43,086 nucleotides of DNA from Deltaproteobacteria bacterium RBG_16_49_23. Lineage in GTDB: Bacteria; Desulfobacterota; BSN033; UBA1163. Numbering within the stretch: the stretch's first letter is position 1; each line of letters starts with the position of its first letter. Under the pieces are notes generated by a model. It ran no database searches, was not told the DNA's origin, and was given only the letters and a program-made list of their open reading frames with translations. The stretch spans positions 1 through 43,086 of the forward strand of contig MGQQ01000145.1 in assembly GCA_001798855.1 (NCBI GenBank), in the 5' to 3' direction. This document shows, piece after piece, positions 1 through 7,388 of the stretch. Made by a program: the position numbers and the translations under genes.

Positions 1-619
1 GCTCAATCATTTCGCCAAGAAATTTCGCAATGACATCGATAAGCGTCCTTTCTTCCATGTAGAAAGGTCCTTCATCTTTTGCTGGTTTCTCCTTGAGATA
101 ACTCACTGCCAAAATACCTTTGGGCTCGCCGTTAACTAAGATTTCGGAGGTCTGCCTCCATGGCGTCTCTTTGAAATTGTTGGTTTTATATTCCTTACCT
201 TCAAGAATAATTTGCACACAAGTATCCTCCGGATACTGCCAACCATTCGGGATGAGTTTTACAATATCATGGATTTTTTCTTCAACTGAAGCATATTTTT
301 TATTACCCAGGAGACCAATAACAGAATAGAGACAGCCTATTTCTTTAACTCGCTCAGCAAGAAGGGGTTCTTGTTTTTGCAGAATTTCTATCGCGTGCTT
401 CCGCTTTTCTATTTCTTGTCTTAGTTCCTCCTTCACGAAGTTGAGTTCCGCATTAAGTTTCTTTATTCGCTGTTCCGCCGCGTCGGCAATTTTTCGTATT
501 GCTTCCTCTATCTTTTTGCGTTCGATTTTATCTTGAACCTGAACTGAATCATCATTCAAGAATGGTTTAGTTTTCTCCTCAAAGAGAATTTGCTGTTTTG
601 TTTTACCCTTCTTTTTCAT
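1..619 (-). CDS. GAF-type sensor protein, N-terminal part (runs off window)
   Basis: An open frame of about 206 codons starts with ATG at 617-619 and continues past base 1, so the C-terminus is missing. Residues 1-35 are basic and polar, about 36-95 form a heptad-rich coiled coil, and the rest is a GAF-like domain with an IPNGWQYPEDTC motif and a later GPFYMEERTLIDVIAKFLGE stretch. That module is very common in PAS/GAF histidine kinases and GGDEF or LuxR-type regulators of Desulfobacterota, so an output domain is expected beyond the edge; it cannot be identified from here. There is no transmembrane segment, so a cytosolic sensor is likely. The Shine-Dalgarno is weak (AGAGA). It lies on the inner side of the tRNA-Glu scar at 895-910 and may be cargo of an integrated element. 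Confidence 0.75.
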   Translation of the reverse strand, partial: MKKKGKTKQQILFEEKTKPFLNDDSVQVQDKIERKKIEEAIRKIADAAEQRIKKLNAELNFVKEELRQEIEKRKHAIEILQKQEPLLAERVKEIGCLYSVIGLLGNKKYASVEEKIHDIVKLIPNGWQYPEDTCVQIILEGKEYKTNNFKETPWRQTSEILVNGEPKGILAVSYLKEKPAKDEGPFYMEERTLIDVIAKFLGEMIE

Positions 620-894
620 AGCATTCTCTGAAAAATTCTACAAAATCAAGGAAGGGAATGCAAGGGGTTTTGGAATAGAGGCAGAGTGAAACTCGTGGGT
701 GTGCTCGATAGTCCTAACAAATATTTCTCTGCAGCGACAGTGATGATTCTCCAAAGTATTCTCCACAACAGAAATCCCTCTCGTGAATCTGCTCGATCTT
801 AATCAGAGTCGGGAATACAGAATAAGAGATGTCGAATAATTTCTAAATATCTAATGAAATCATGATAATAAGTTTTTCGTAATACTGCAGGCGT
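620..894. other. Gene-free AT-rich stretch at element end
   Basis: No convincing gene, promoter or hairpin is visible between the sensor start and the tRNA-Glu fragment. A short plus-strand open stretch near 681-800 has no recognisable family and no ribosome binding site. If the tRNA scar is an attachment site, this is the terminal segment of the integrated element. Confidence 0.4.
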
Positions 895-910
895 CCGGTT
901 GGGGGCGCCA
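895..910 (+). other. 3' end of tRNA-Glu (attachment-site scar)
   Basis: The bases read as the 3' T-stem strand (CCGGT, 895-899), the 3' acceptor strand (TGGGGGC, 900-906), discriminator G (907) and CCA (908-910). The acceptor would pair with 5' GCCCCCA, the start typical of bacterial tRNA-Glu, and G is the tRNA-Glu discriminator. Upstream of base 895 the tRNA pattern stops: the T-loop is not TTCNANN and there is no anticodon arm. This is what remains at the distal end of an element that integrated into a tRNA 3' end; the intact tRNA would lie to the left, outside the window. Confidence 0.65.
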
Positions 911-922
911 ATTCATATGACC

Positions 923-959
923 AAGGGGTTAGCCATTTGGTTAATCCCTTGATTTTTTT
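923..959 (+). terminator. Rho-independent terminator downstream of tRNA fragment
   Basis: Twelve base pairs (923-934 with 939-950, two G-U wobbles) and a 4-nt loop are followed by a run of T at 952-959. Its position 12 nt after the CCA is that of a tRNA gene terminator, supporting the view that the right flank is the original chromosomal side. Confidence 0.75.
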
Positions 960-972
960 CCGGTGCCCAAAC

Positions 973-1148
973 TTGATGGTTCCGTAAAAAGTCTGAAAAT
1001 CCCATTATCAGTCATTCCTGCGCAAGTCCCGCTCTTAGCCGGATATTTTGATGTAGTTAGAATTCTCTGGATTCCCGTTTTCACGCCTGCGCGCTGAAGC
1101 GCTCTGGCGCGCAAGCACGGGAATGACAACTTTTTACGATTCCATCAA
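973..1148. repeat. MITE-like element, copy A
   Basis: Terminal inverted repeats of 20 bp (973-992 and 1129-1148, 18 of 20 complementary, core CGTAAAAAGT) enclose further palindromes of the GTCATTCC...GGAATGAC type. There is no coding capacity. A second copy with the same termini is at 21134-21281, showing that this is a mobile or mobilised family. Confidence 0.75.
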
Positions 1149-1282
1149 ACTTTGTCCATATCAAATTTCCATGACCAATGATTTTGGAGCGTTTTTGAAA
1201 GGCTTTACTCCCCTCCCTTTTTGTGTTATGAAGGCTTGAAAGAATTTGAAAGAATTGCGGATTTTTATTTAAAGCTTCCCTT

Positions 1283-1993
1283 ATGGATGTATCTCTTCTA
1301 AAAAGAAAGAAATGGGCCATTCCTCTCTTATTATTGATTATTGTTTTTCTTCTCATTTACCAGTTTAACTCCCAGATATGGATCAAGGTTATTGAATTAT
1401 ACGAAATCCTTCACCACGGCCCCCAATTGAAGAGCCTGATCTCCTCCTTTGGTCCCTATTCTCCTCTGGCTTATATTCTCCTCCAGGTCCTGCAGGTTGT
1501 CATCGCCCCCATCCCGGGAGGAGCCATTGAATTTATCGGAGGCTATCTCTTCGGAGCGAAGGCAGGGTTTTTCTATTCCATGATCGGGCTCATCATGGGT
1601 TCCCTGCTTGCTTTCGGCCTGGCAAGAATTTTTGAAAGAGTGGCTGTTGAGAAATTTGTTCACATACGGACGAGGAAAAAATTTGATTACCTCATCGGAC
1701 ATGAAGGTGTGATCCTCAGTTTTGTGCTCTTTCTCATTCCGGGTTTTCCCAAGGATGCCCTGTGCTACATCCTGGGTTTGACCCCCATGCATCTTGGGAT
1801 CTTTCTTGTCATTTCTACCATCGGGAGGATTCCCGGAACTTTGATCGCTTGCCTTCAGGGCGGGAAAGCCTTCGATCATCAATATAAGACTTTGTTGATC
1901 CTGTTCGGAATATCCGCGCTGATCATCATGGTTTTTTATGTCTACCACGATGAAATCCATCATTTGATCAAGAGGTTCAGGAAAGTGAAATGA
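1283..1993 (+). CDS. DedA/TVP38 (VTT-domain) membrane protein
   Basis: 236 residues with an N-terminal transmembrane segment (about 11-28), a hydrophobic core with the family motif PIPGGAIEFIGGYLFG (about 76-91), then LFLIPGFPKDALCYILGL and several more membrane segments. These are hallmarks of the SNARE-associated/VTT (TVP38/TMEM64, DedA-like) family, whose members are lipid scramblases or proton-coupled flippases acting in the inner membrane. The length is normal. The ATG at 1283 precedes the basic segment LLKRKK, as expected for inside-positive topology. It sits 38 nt upstream of the next gene on the same strand. The exact substrate cannot be read from sequence. Confidence 0.88.
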   Translation: MDVSLLKRKKWAIPLLLLIIVFLLIYQFNSQIWIKVIELYEILHHGPQLKSLISSFGPYSPLAYILLQVLQVVIAPIPGGAIEFIGGYLFGAKAGFFYSMIGLIMGSLLAFGLARIFERVAVEKFVHIRTRKKFDYLIGHEGVILSFVLFLIPGFPKDALCYILGLTPMHLGIFLVISTIGRIPGTLIACLQGGKAFDHQYKTLLILFGISALIIMVFYVYHDEIHHLIKRFRKVK

Positions 1994-2031
1994 TCGACTT
2001 CTCGAAGGGCTTCGAAAGGTGAACCGGATCG

Positions 2032-2421
2032 ATGGCAAAAGAGACTAAAGGAGGGAAATGGACGTCCGATCTCGTCCTGGACCTCTACTCCAGCCTGTTG
2101 TCGGAGGTGTGGGAGGTGGTATCGGCTCTGATCGGAGAGGCCATTTTAGAACTTCTTTTCAACCTGTCGATCAAAAAGATAGGAGAAAAGTATCCTTTTT
2201 TGAATTCTCTGAAGGTGTCCGAAGAGGGGATCTCGCTGGAGAAGATGAGGGAGGATTACCGGAGCATGCCTCCGGTCGAAATTCACCGCGGTTTTCAGAG
2301 CCTGTTCAATCATCTTCTCAATCTTTTCTCGGCTCTCACAGAAGGGGTGATCAGCCGGGAGGTTTTTCCAAAGGTCTTCCCCAAGGTGAGGGAGGCGGAG
2401 CGTCTTGTTTCTCAGAAATAG
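2032..2421 (+). CDS. Small unknown protein coupled to diguanylate cyclase
   Basis: 129 residues, not a family I recognise. It is mostly helical and amphipathic (about residues 13-50 and 85-115), without signal peptide or clear membrane span. It is judged real because its frame is open throughout, a longer alternative frame over the same bases gives a low-complexity translation, and its stop codon overlaps the Shine-Dalgarno (AGGAGA) of the following GGDEF gene, a layout typical of translational coupling. The simplest inference is an accessory or regulatory partner of that cyclase. Confidence 0.65.
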   Translation: MAKETKGGKWTSDLVLDLYSSLLSEVWEVVSALIGEAILELLFNLSIKKIGEKYPFLNSLKVSEEGISLEKMREDYRSMPPVEIHRGFQSLFNHLLNLFSALTEGVISREVFPKVFPKVREAERLVSQK

Positions 2422-2429
2422 GAGAAGCA

Positions 2430-3446
2430 GTGAGACTCATTTTTAAGAATCTGAATATCCTCCGGTCGATTATCAATACGATCAATACGAGCTTCGAGAT
2501 CAAGGAGATCGTCGAATCGGCAGGAAACAATCTTCCCAACCTCTTTGAATTCTCAGCCTTCGGTGTTCTCTGGAAGGCGGAATCGACCCTCTACCTCTAC
2601 CAGGAGGAGTCCTGTCCTTCCTCTTTCACACAGGAGGTGGCCAGGAATATGGTGAGAGTCTTCTCGATCTTGGGAGAAGAGCCGAATGATCTCGACCGTG
2701 TGACCCTTCAGGTCGAGAAGAGAAAATTACGGCCCTCTCATATGATGATGGATCCGAAGGCGACACTGAAATCGTATCTCACCCTTCCCCTCGCCGTGGA
2801 GGAGGAGATCATCGGCTGTGTCTCACTCAATAGCGATCAACCCAATGCCTTCGATGCGCAAGACCTCCAGTTTTTTTCCGTCATCGGATATCAGATGGCA
2901 GCCACGCTAAAGCATTTTCAGAGATTTAGTTCCGTTAAGACGATGGCCATCTATGACACTCTCACCACCCTTTATAACCGGGGATATCTGGAGGAAAGGC
3001 TGATCATCGAGGCACAGAAGTCATTTTACGGGGGGATTGCCCTTTCCCTGGTCATGGTGGACATCGACCATTTTAAGAAGGTGAATGATACCTTCGGGCA
3101 TACCGAAGGGGACAAGGTCCTGAAGGAGATCGCCTCCCTGTTAAAAACCTCGGTCCGGAAGAAGGACACGGTTGCCCGTTACGGAGGGGAGGAGTTCATC
3201 CTCATTCTGCCGGAGGCAGGATTGGATGAAGCCTCCATGATCGCAGAGCGTATCCGGCGATTGGTGGAGAGCACCCTCTTCGAAGTGGGACAGGCCCGTA
3301 TGAACCTGACGGTGAGTTTAGGGATCTCCAACTTTCCAAGTCATCATGCCAGGTCAAAAGAGGATCTGGTGAAGATGGCAGATCAGGCCCTTTACGATGC
3401 AAAGAGAGGGGGCCGCAATCGTGTATGCATCTTTAATCCCGCTTAG
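2430..3446 (+). CDS. GAF-GGDEF diguanylate cyclase
   Basis: 338 residues from a GTG at 2430, chosen because AGGAGA at 2420-2425 sits just upstream and a GAF-like domain begins right after; the frame is open further upstream (to 2058) but that translation looks spurious. Residues about 10-165 are GAF-like; 170-335 are a GGDEF domain with DIDHFKKVND (211-220), the active-site signature GGEEF (252-256) and an RxxD product-inhibition site (R243 to D246). It should therefore condense two GTP to cyclic di-GMP and be feedback inhibited. There is no membrane anchor, so it is probably a soluble enzyme controlled by its GAF ligand or by the 129-residue protein encoded just upstream. Confidence 0.9.
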   Translation: MRLIFKNLNILRSIINTINTSFEIKEIVESAGNNLPNLFEFSAFGVLWKAESTLYLYQEESCPSSFTQEVARNMVRVFSILGEEPNDLDRVTLQVEKRKLRPSHMMMDPKATLKSYLTLPLAVEEEIIGCVSLNSDQPNAFDAQDLQFFSVIGYQMAATLKHFQRFSSVKTMAIYDTLTTLYNRGYLEERLIIEAQKSFYGGIALSLVMVDIDHFKKVNDTFGHTEGDKVLKEIASLLKTSVRKKDTVARYGGEEFILILPEAGLDEASMIAERIRRLVESTLFEVGQARMNLTVSLGISNFPSHHARSKEDLVKMADQALYDAKRGGRNRVCIFNPA

Positions 3447-3497
3447 AGATATTAACAGTCTCATAATAATGACGACATTGTTTTATAAAATCTCCCC

Positions 3498-3563
3498 CCT
3501 GCCTTCGCCGAAGCGCCTGCCCGCCGCACGAGGCTTTGGGAGGCGGGGCTTCGCGCAGGCAGG
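3498..3563. repeat. 66-bp palindromic repeat, copy 1
   Basis: A GC-rich 66-bp unit (CCTGCCTTCGCCG... to ...CGCGCAGGCAGG), internally palindromic. It is present again, identical base for base on the opposite strand, at 16007-16072. It is followed by a second palindrome (about 3568-3618, arms CCCCTCTTTG / CAAAGAGGGG). No coding role is visible. Confidence 0.8.
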
Positions 3564-3743
3564 TCACCCCTCTTTGCCCTCCGGGCCAGAAGCCCTATGG
3601 GCTGGAGGCCAAAGAGGGGGAAAGAAAAGGAGGACTTAACCAAAGAAGGGGAGAGAAAAGGGAGAAATGCCCCATTCGATTATGCAAAGAGTTATATAAA
3701 AGATAATCATCCTATTCTGTTTGAGGAGAAAGGAGGTCCTAAG

Positions 3744-4076
3744 ATGAAGTTGCTCAGCGTTATTCTCATTTCTATTGTCCTGACCCTGCTCTTCTTTTCC
3801 ATCAGCTCTTCGATAGCCCAGGAGAGAATGGTCGTGGTCGGGACGGTTAAAAGCATTGAGGGAAGAATGGTGATGGATGTGGAGAGCGAGAAGGATAAGG
3901 CTCCGATCAGCTTCAGGATCGGACGAAAGACCGTTTACACACCCCGGCGGTACCCGATTCCCGGGGAAAAAGTGAAGGTGGAATATTTGCCCCACAGGGG
4001 AAATTTTGTGGCCTATACGGTGACGATCCTGGGAGTGGCTGGCTCGAAGGAGGTTTCAAAAGAGAGTTCCAAATAG
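3744..4076 (+). CDS. Small exported protein of unknown function
   Basis: 110 residues from ATG 3744, selected because AGGAGG stands 8 nt upstream and the product then begins with a classic signal peptide (MKLLSVILISIVLTLLFFSI..., likely cleaved near residue 25 after SIA). The mature part is short and beta-rich: VVVGTVKSIEGRMV, then GRKTVYTPRRYPIPGEKVKVEY, resembling small OB-like or SH3-like periplasmic folds. I do not recognise a named family. The gene is single, followed by a strong bidirectional terminator. An upstream in-frame extension to 3597 runs through a repeat and is not credible. Confidence 0.7.
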   Translation: MKLLSVILISIVLTLLFFSISSSIAQERMVVVGTVKSIEGRMVMDVESEKDKAPISFRIGRKTVYTPRRYPIPGEKVKVEYLPHRGNFVAYTVTILGVAGSKEVSKESSK

Positions 4077-4114
4077 GAGTCCATTGAGCCGTCTTATAAA
4101 AAGAGGGATTTCAT

Positions 4115-4150
4115 TAAAAAAAGGCGCCCTTTCTCCGGGTGCCTTTTTTA
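4115..4150. terminator. Bidirectional terminator between convergent genes
   Basis: Stem GGCGCCC / GGGTGCC (4123-4129 with 4137-4143) is flanked by eight A (4115-4122) and seven T (4144-4150), so it can terminate both the small exported gene and the oppositely oriented tatC. Confidence 0.88.
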
Positions 4151-4163
4151 ATTCTTCTTCCTT

Positions 4164-4901
4164 TCATGAAGAGGAGACTGCGTCATTCACCGATCTCTTT
4201 CGCTCAATGATCTTAACCAAAAGGATCCCGATCTCAAACAGAATATAGAGCGGTCCTCCCATCAATGCCATATTGAAGATATCCGGGGTGGGGGTGAGCA
4301 CGGCGGATAGGATGGCCATGATCAGAATCGCATACCTGCGGTTACGGGTTAAAAATGAGGCGTTCACCACACGGATGTAGCTCAACAGGGCAAGGATTAA
4401 GGGAAGCTCGAAGACAAGGCCGAAGGCGAAGATGAACCCCACACAGAAAGAGATATATTTCGCGACGGAGATCATGGGCTTGATGGTGGCCGATTGATAT
4501 CCCATGAGGAAACGGATGCCGAATGGAAGGGTGACGAAATAGCAGAAGAAGGCCCCGCCGTAAAAGAGGAGGATGGCAGCCAGGGGAACGTAGAAGGAAG
4601 ATTCCAATCCTCTCCTCCGGAAAAGAGGGGAGAAGGCTTTCCAGAGATGATGGAAGAGGACAGGGATGGTAAGAAAGAGGCTTGCAAAGAGCGTCAACTT
4701 GAGAAGGGAGAGAAAGGCTTCGGGAATGGCGTAGGCGACCAGATCCTCCTGGAGGGAGCGATGAAGATGGCGGAGCAACTCCTTTGCAAACGGAAAAAGG
4801 ATGACCCCGAGGAGGACGACCGCTCCGATGATATGGAAAAGCCCTTTTCTCAAGCCGCCCAGCGATTCAAAAAGTTCTTGCCGTTTGATTCCCATCCCCA
4901 T
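4164..4901 (-). CDS. tatC: Sec-independent translocase TatC
   Basis: 245 residues from ATG 4901, chosen because GGAGAAAG precedes it and the length then matches TatC (about 250); the frame is open further upstream without a better site. Six hydrophobic segments and TatC hallmarks are visible: an early FESLGGLRKGL corresponding to the HLxELRxRL signal-peptide-binding loop, FYGGAFFCYFVTLPFGIRFL, the conserved glutamate in FAFGLVFELP, and LTPTPDIFNM. It forms the twin-arginine receptor core in the inner membrane and exports folded redox proteins. No tatA or tatB is adjacent. The N-terminal loop is slightly divergent (SLGGLRK) compared with the consensus. Confidence 0.92.
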   Translation of the reverse strand: MGMGIKRQELFESLGGLRKGLFHIIGAVVLLGVILFPFAKELLRHLHRSLQEDLVAYAIPEAFLSLLKLTLFASLFLTIPVLFHHLWKAFSPLFRRRGLESSFYVPLAAILLFYGGAFFCYFVTLPFGIRFLMGYQSATIKPMISVAKYISFCVGFIFAFGLVFELPLILALLSYIRVVNASFLTRNRRYAILIMAILSAVLTPTPDIFNMALMGGPLYILFEIGILLVKIIERKRSVNDAVSSS

Positions 4902-5012
4902 TCTTTCTCCGAAACGAATGCAGATTGTAATGTAACATAAAAGAAGTTCTTCCGAAACATCGATTTCATCCATTCCTCCACAAAAAAAATCATATCGAGG
5001 GTGAAATCTATG

Positions 5013-5041
5013 TTGACAAAGGTTTGAAACAGAGATATACA
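5013..5041 (+). promoter_or_regulatory. Sigma-70 promoter for the first ATP-grasp gene
   Basis: TTGACA (5013-5018), 17-nt spacer, TATACA (5036-5041). Predicted start near 5048 gives a leader of about 20 nt to ATG 5070. Confidence 0.75.
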
Positions 5042-5069
5042 AAATCTAAAAGGCAGAATTTTTTTGGGA

Positions 5070-6113
5070 ATGAACTTCAAAGTCGGCATCACCTATAACC
5101 TCAGGAAGGATTTTCCTCAACAAAAAGATCAACCGATTGATTCTTTCGAGGAGTTCGATTCCGAAGAGACAATCGATGCCATTCGCGATGTCCTCGAAAG
5201 CGACGGACACAAAGTATTCAAGCTGGGTGGCGGGACCGGTCTAATCGACCGGTTGAGAACCACTCCTGTTGATATCGTTTTCAACATCGCAGAGGGGATA
5301 GGGGGACGCAACAGGGAAGCCCACATCCCCGCCCTCCTGGAATTTTTGAATATTCCCTATACCGGATCCGATCCCCTCACCCTGTCCCTCACCCTGGATA
5401 AAGCGATGGCAAAGAAGTTGGTCAGGAGTGATGGAATTCCCACTCCCGGGTTTAAGAAAGTGGAGAGGATGGAAGATCTCCATGGCATCGATCTTCGCTA
5501 CCCCCTTTTCGTGAAGTTGTGTTATGAAGGGTCGAGTAAAGGGGTACGGCTTGATTCAAAGATCTCAGAGCCAGCCGCCTTGAGGGAGAAGGTGGGGTGG
5601 CTTCTGGAGACTTACGGGTCGCCCCTTTTGGTCGAAGAGTTTGTGAGCGGCCCTGAATTTACCGTGGGAATACTGGGTAATTCAAATCCCACTGTTCTCG
5701 GCGTGATGCAGATCGAGATCAAAGGGAGTCCTCCTGATGAGGCGATCTATTCTCTGGAGGTGAAGAGGGAGTGGGAGGAGAGAGTCCGTTACCACTGCCC
5801 TCCTCCGATCCCCGCCGATCGATTAAAGAGGATTGAAGAGGTGGCGCTGAGGGTCTATCGCACCCTGGAATGCAGGGATGTATCCAGAGTGGATATCCGC
5901 ATCGGGAGAGACGGGGTCCCTTACTTTTTGGAGGTCAATCCCCTTCCCGGGCTCTCTCCTGTCTATGGCGATCTTCCCATCATGGCCGGGCGGATGGGAT
6001 GGGAGTATAGCCGATTGGTCAAAACGGTTTTCCATCATGCCCTGAAGCGATATGGAATGGCCGGCACGAGCCGGAACGATTGTTATGCCGGCGCTCAAAA
6101 CCGGGCGGAGTGA
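5070..6113 (+). CDS. D-Ala-D-Ala-ligase-like ATP-grasp enzyme (1)
   Basis: 347 residues from ATG 5070; an in-frame TTG at 5064 is an alternative. The order of Ddl elements is visible: N-terminal substrate domain with VDIVFNIAEGIGGRNREAHI and IPYTGSDPLTLSLTLDK, ATP-grasp lysine segment YPLFVKLCYEGSSKGVRL, the LLVEEFVSGPEFTVGILG strand, and the metal-binding FLEVNPLPGLSP near the C-terminus. Such enzymes join a carboxylate to an amine through an acyl phosphate. It differs from genuine Ddl (no HGxxGEDG loop), so the amino-acid substrates are not predictable. A related paralogue follows KamA at 11404, suggesting both serve one pathway. The promoter at 5013 reads into it; the next gene starts 3 nt after its stop. 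Confidence 0.85.
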   Translation: MNFKVGITYNLRKDFPQQKDQPIDSFEEFDSEETIDAIRDVLESDGHKVFKLGGGTGLIDRLRTTPVDIVFNIAEGIGGRNREAHIPALLEFLNIPYTGSDPLTLSLTLDKAMAKKLVRSDGIPTPGFKKVERMEDLHGIDLRYPLFVKLCYEGSSKGVRLDSKISEPAALREKVGWLLETYGSPLLVEEFVSGPEFTVGILGNSNPTVLGVMQIEIKGSPPDEAIYSLEVKREWEERVRYHCPPPIPADRLKRIEEVALRVYRTLECRDVSRVDIRIGRDGVPYFLEVNPLPGLSPVYGDLPIMAGRMGWEYSRLVKTVFHHALKRYGMAGTSRNDCYAGAQNRAE

Positions 6114-6116
6114 TGG

Positions 6117-7205
6117 ATGAAGATCAAACAGGCTGACCCGAACCTCTTTGAAATGATCCTGAGACATTTGAAGGAGGCGGTCGTCTTTGCCGACGACCGG
6201 GGGCGGATCCAAATCTTCAATCCTGTGGCCGTGGAGTTTTTCAAGCTAAGGGAGAAGCAGGCGCTGGGAAAGAGGTTCGAGCGGGTCATCCCCTATAAGA
6301 TTATCAGGAAGCAATTTGATTCCGTATATGAAAATAGAGAGGGCCATCACGATATCGAACTGGCGATCCGTGTCCCAGCTTCCTCCGAAGAGGAAGCGCG
6401 TTTGCTCCGGTGCAGTTTTTCCCCCGTCTTCGACAGAAAAGAGATCTTTATCGGATGCCTGGCCACCTTTGCGGATATCACGGAGAAGGGACTGCTCTCC
6501 CGGGAGATCAGCCAGAGCAAAGACCTCTCCACGATCGGCATGCTGGCCAGGTGGATGGCCCATGAGATCCGGAATCCCCTCAGTTCCCTCAATATCAATA
6601 TTGAATTATTGAGGGACGAATTGAGGGAAGAGATCCATCTTGCCCAGAAGGAGGAGATTCAATCCCTTCTCAATTTCATCAGTTACGAAACCCTCCGTCT
6701 GGAGAATAATCTCAAAGAGTTTCTCGATTTTAACCGTCTTCCTCCCTTGAAATTTGAGTGGGTCCAGTTGAACGACGTCCTGGACTCGATCGTCCGGCTG
6801 TTGAGGCCGGACGCCCAGATGAAGAACGCAAGGATGGATGTCCATTTTCAGAAGAACTTGCCCCTGGTGAGGATCGATGTGAGCCAGATCAATCTGGCGA
6901 TCTCCAATCTCCTCATCAACAGCGTTCAGGCCGTCTCGGAAAGAGGGGAGGTCCATCTCTTCACCCGGGCATCGAAGAAGAATGTTTTCATCATCACACG
7001 GGATAACGGAGAGGGGATCTCCAGAGAGCATCTCCCAAAGATTTTCGATTTTATGTTCAGCACCAAACCCATGGGTTCGGGGTTGGGGCTTTCGATCGCC
7101 AAGAAGATCATCTCAGACCATCATGGCGAGATCACCGTGAGAAGTGAGGTGAATAGAGGCTCGACCTTCAGGATACGTCTTCCGCTCAATCCGAAGGCAA
7201 GCTGA
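6117..7205 (+). CDS. PAS-domain histidine kinase (NtrB-like)
   Basis: 362 residues. A PAS domain spans about 8-125, followed by HisKA with the phospho-accepting histidine H149 (MAHEIRNPLSSL), then HATPase_c with N box (ISNLLINSVQAV, 262-273), G1 box DNGEG (296-300), F box (FDFMFS) and G2 MGSGLGLS (319-326). There is no membrane segment, so it senses a cytosolic signal through PAS, as in NtrB. It starts 3 nt after the ATP-grasp stop with GGAG upstream, so it is co-transcribed, and it precedes an NtrC-type regulator, its likely partner. Confidence 0.92.
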   Translation: MKIKQADPNLFEMILRHLKEAVVFADDRGRIQIFNPVAVEFFKLREKQALGKRFERVIPYKIIRKQFDSVYENREGHHDIELAIRVPASSEEEARLLRCSFSPVFDRKEIFIGCLATFADITEKGLLSREISQSKDLSTIGMLARWMAHEIRNPLSSLNINIELLRDELREEIHLAQKEEIQSLLNFISYETLRLENNLKEFLDFNRLPPLKFEWVQLNDVLDSIVRLLRPDAQMKNARMDVHFQKNLPLVRIDVSQINLAISNLLINSVQAVSERGEVHLFTRASKKNVFIITRDNGEGISREHLPKIFDFMFSTKPMGSGLGLSIAKKIISDHHGEITVRSEVNRGSTFRIRLPLNPKAS

Positions 7206-7210
7206 TCAAA

Positions 7211-7370
7211 ATGGAATAATGGAAAGTTGGAAAATCAATACAGGAATAATGGAATACCGGAATGTTGGAATGTTGGGTAAACCTATTTGGATTTTGTTCT
7301 TCTCATTACTCCATTATTCCAATCTTCCATTGTTCCATGTTCTTTCTTTCTCCCCTATTCCATCATTCCT
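7211..7370. repeat. TGGAATAATGGAA hairpin element, copy 1
   Basis: The left half carries repeated GGAATAATGGAA-like units and the right half their complement (TCCATTATTCCA units), so the transcript could fold into a long imperfect hairpin inside the kinase-regulator operon. Related copies are at 28399, 30043 and 33129. Confidence 0.6.
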
Positions 7371-7388
7371 TTAAATTTGGGCAGATTT

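Noticed and set aside
821-910. Complete tRNA gene
   Set aside because: Only the 3' T-stem strand, acceptor strand and CCA are present; no D-arm, anticodon arm or 5' acceptor can be found upstream.
1397-2038. 213-residue minus-strand open frame opposite the DedA-like gene
   Set aside because: Very hydrophilic, low-complexity antisense shadow of a clear membrane protein gene.
2058-2429. Long N-terminal extension of the diguanylate cyclase frame
   Set aside because: The translation is Gly/Arg/Ser-rich without fold, and overlaps the better 129-residue gene; GTG 2430 has the ribosome binding site.
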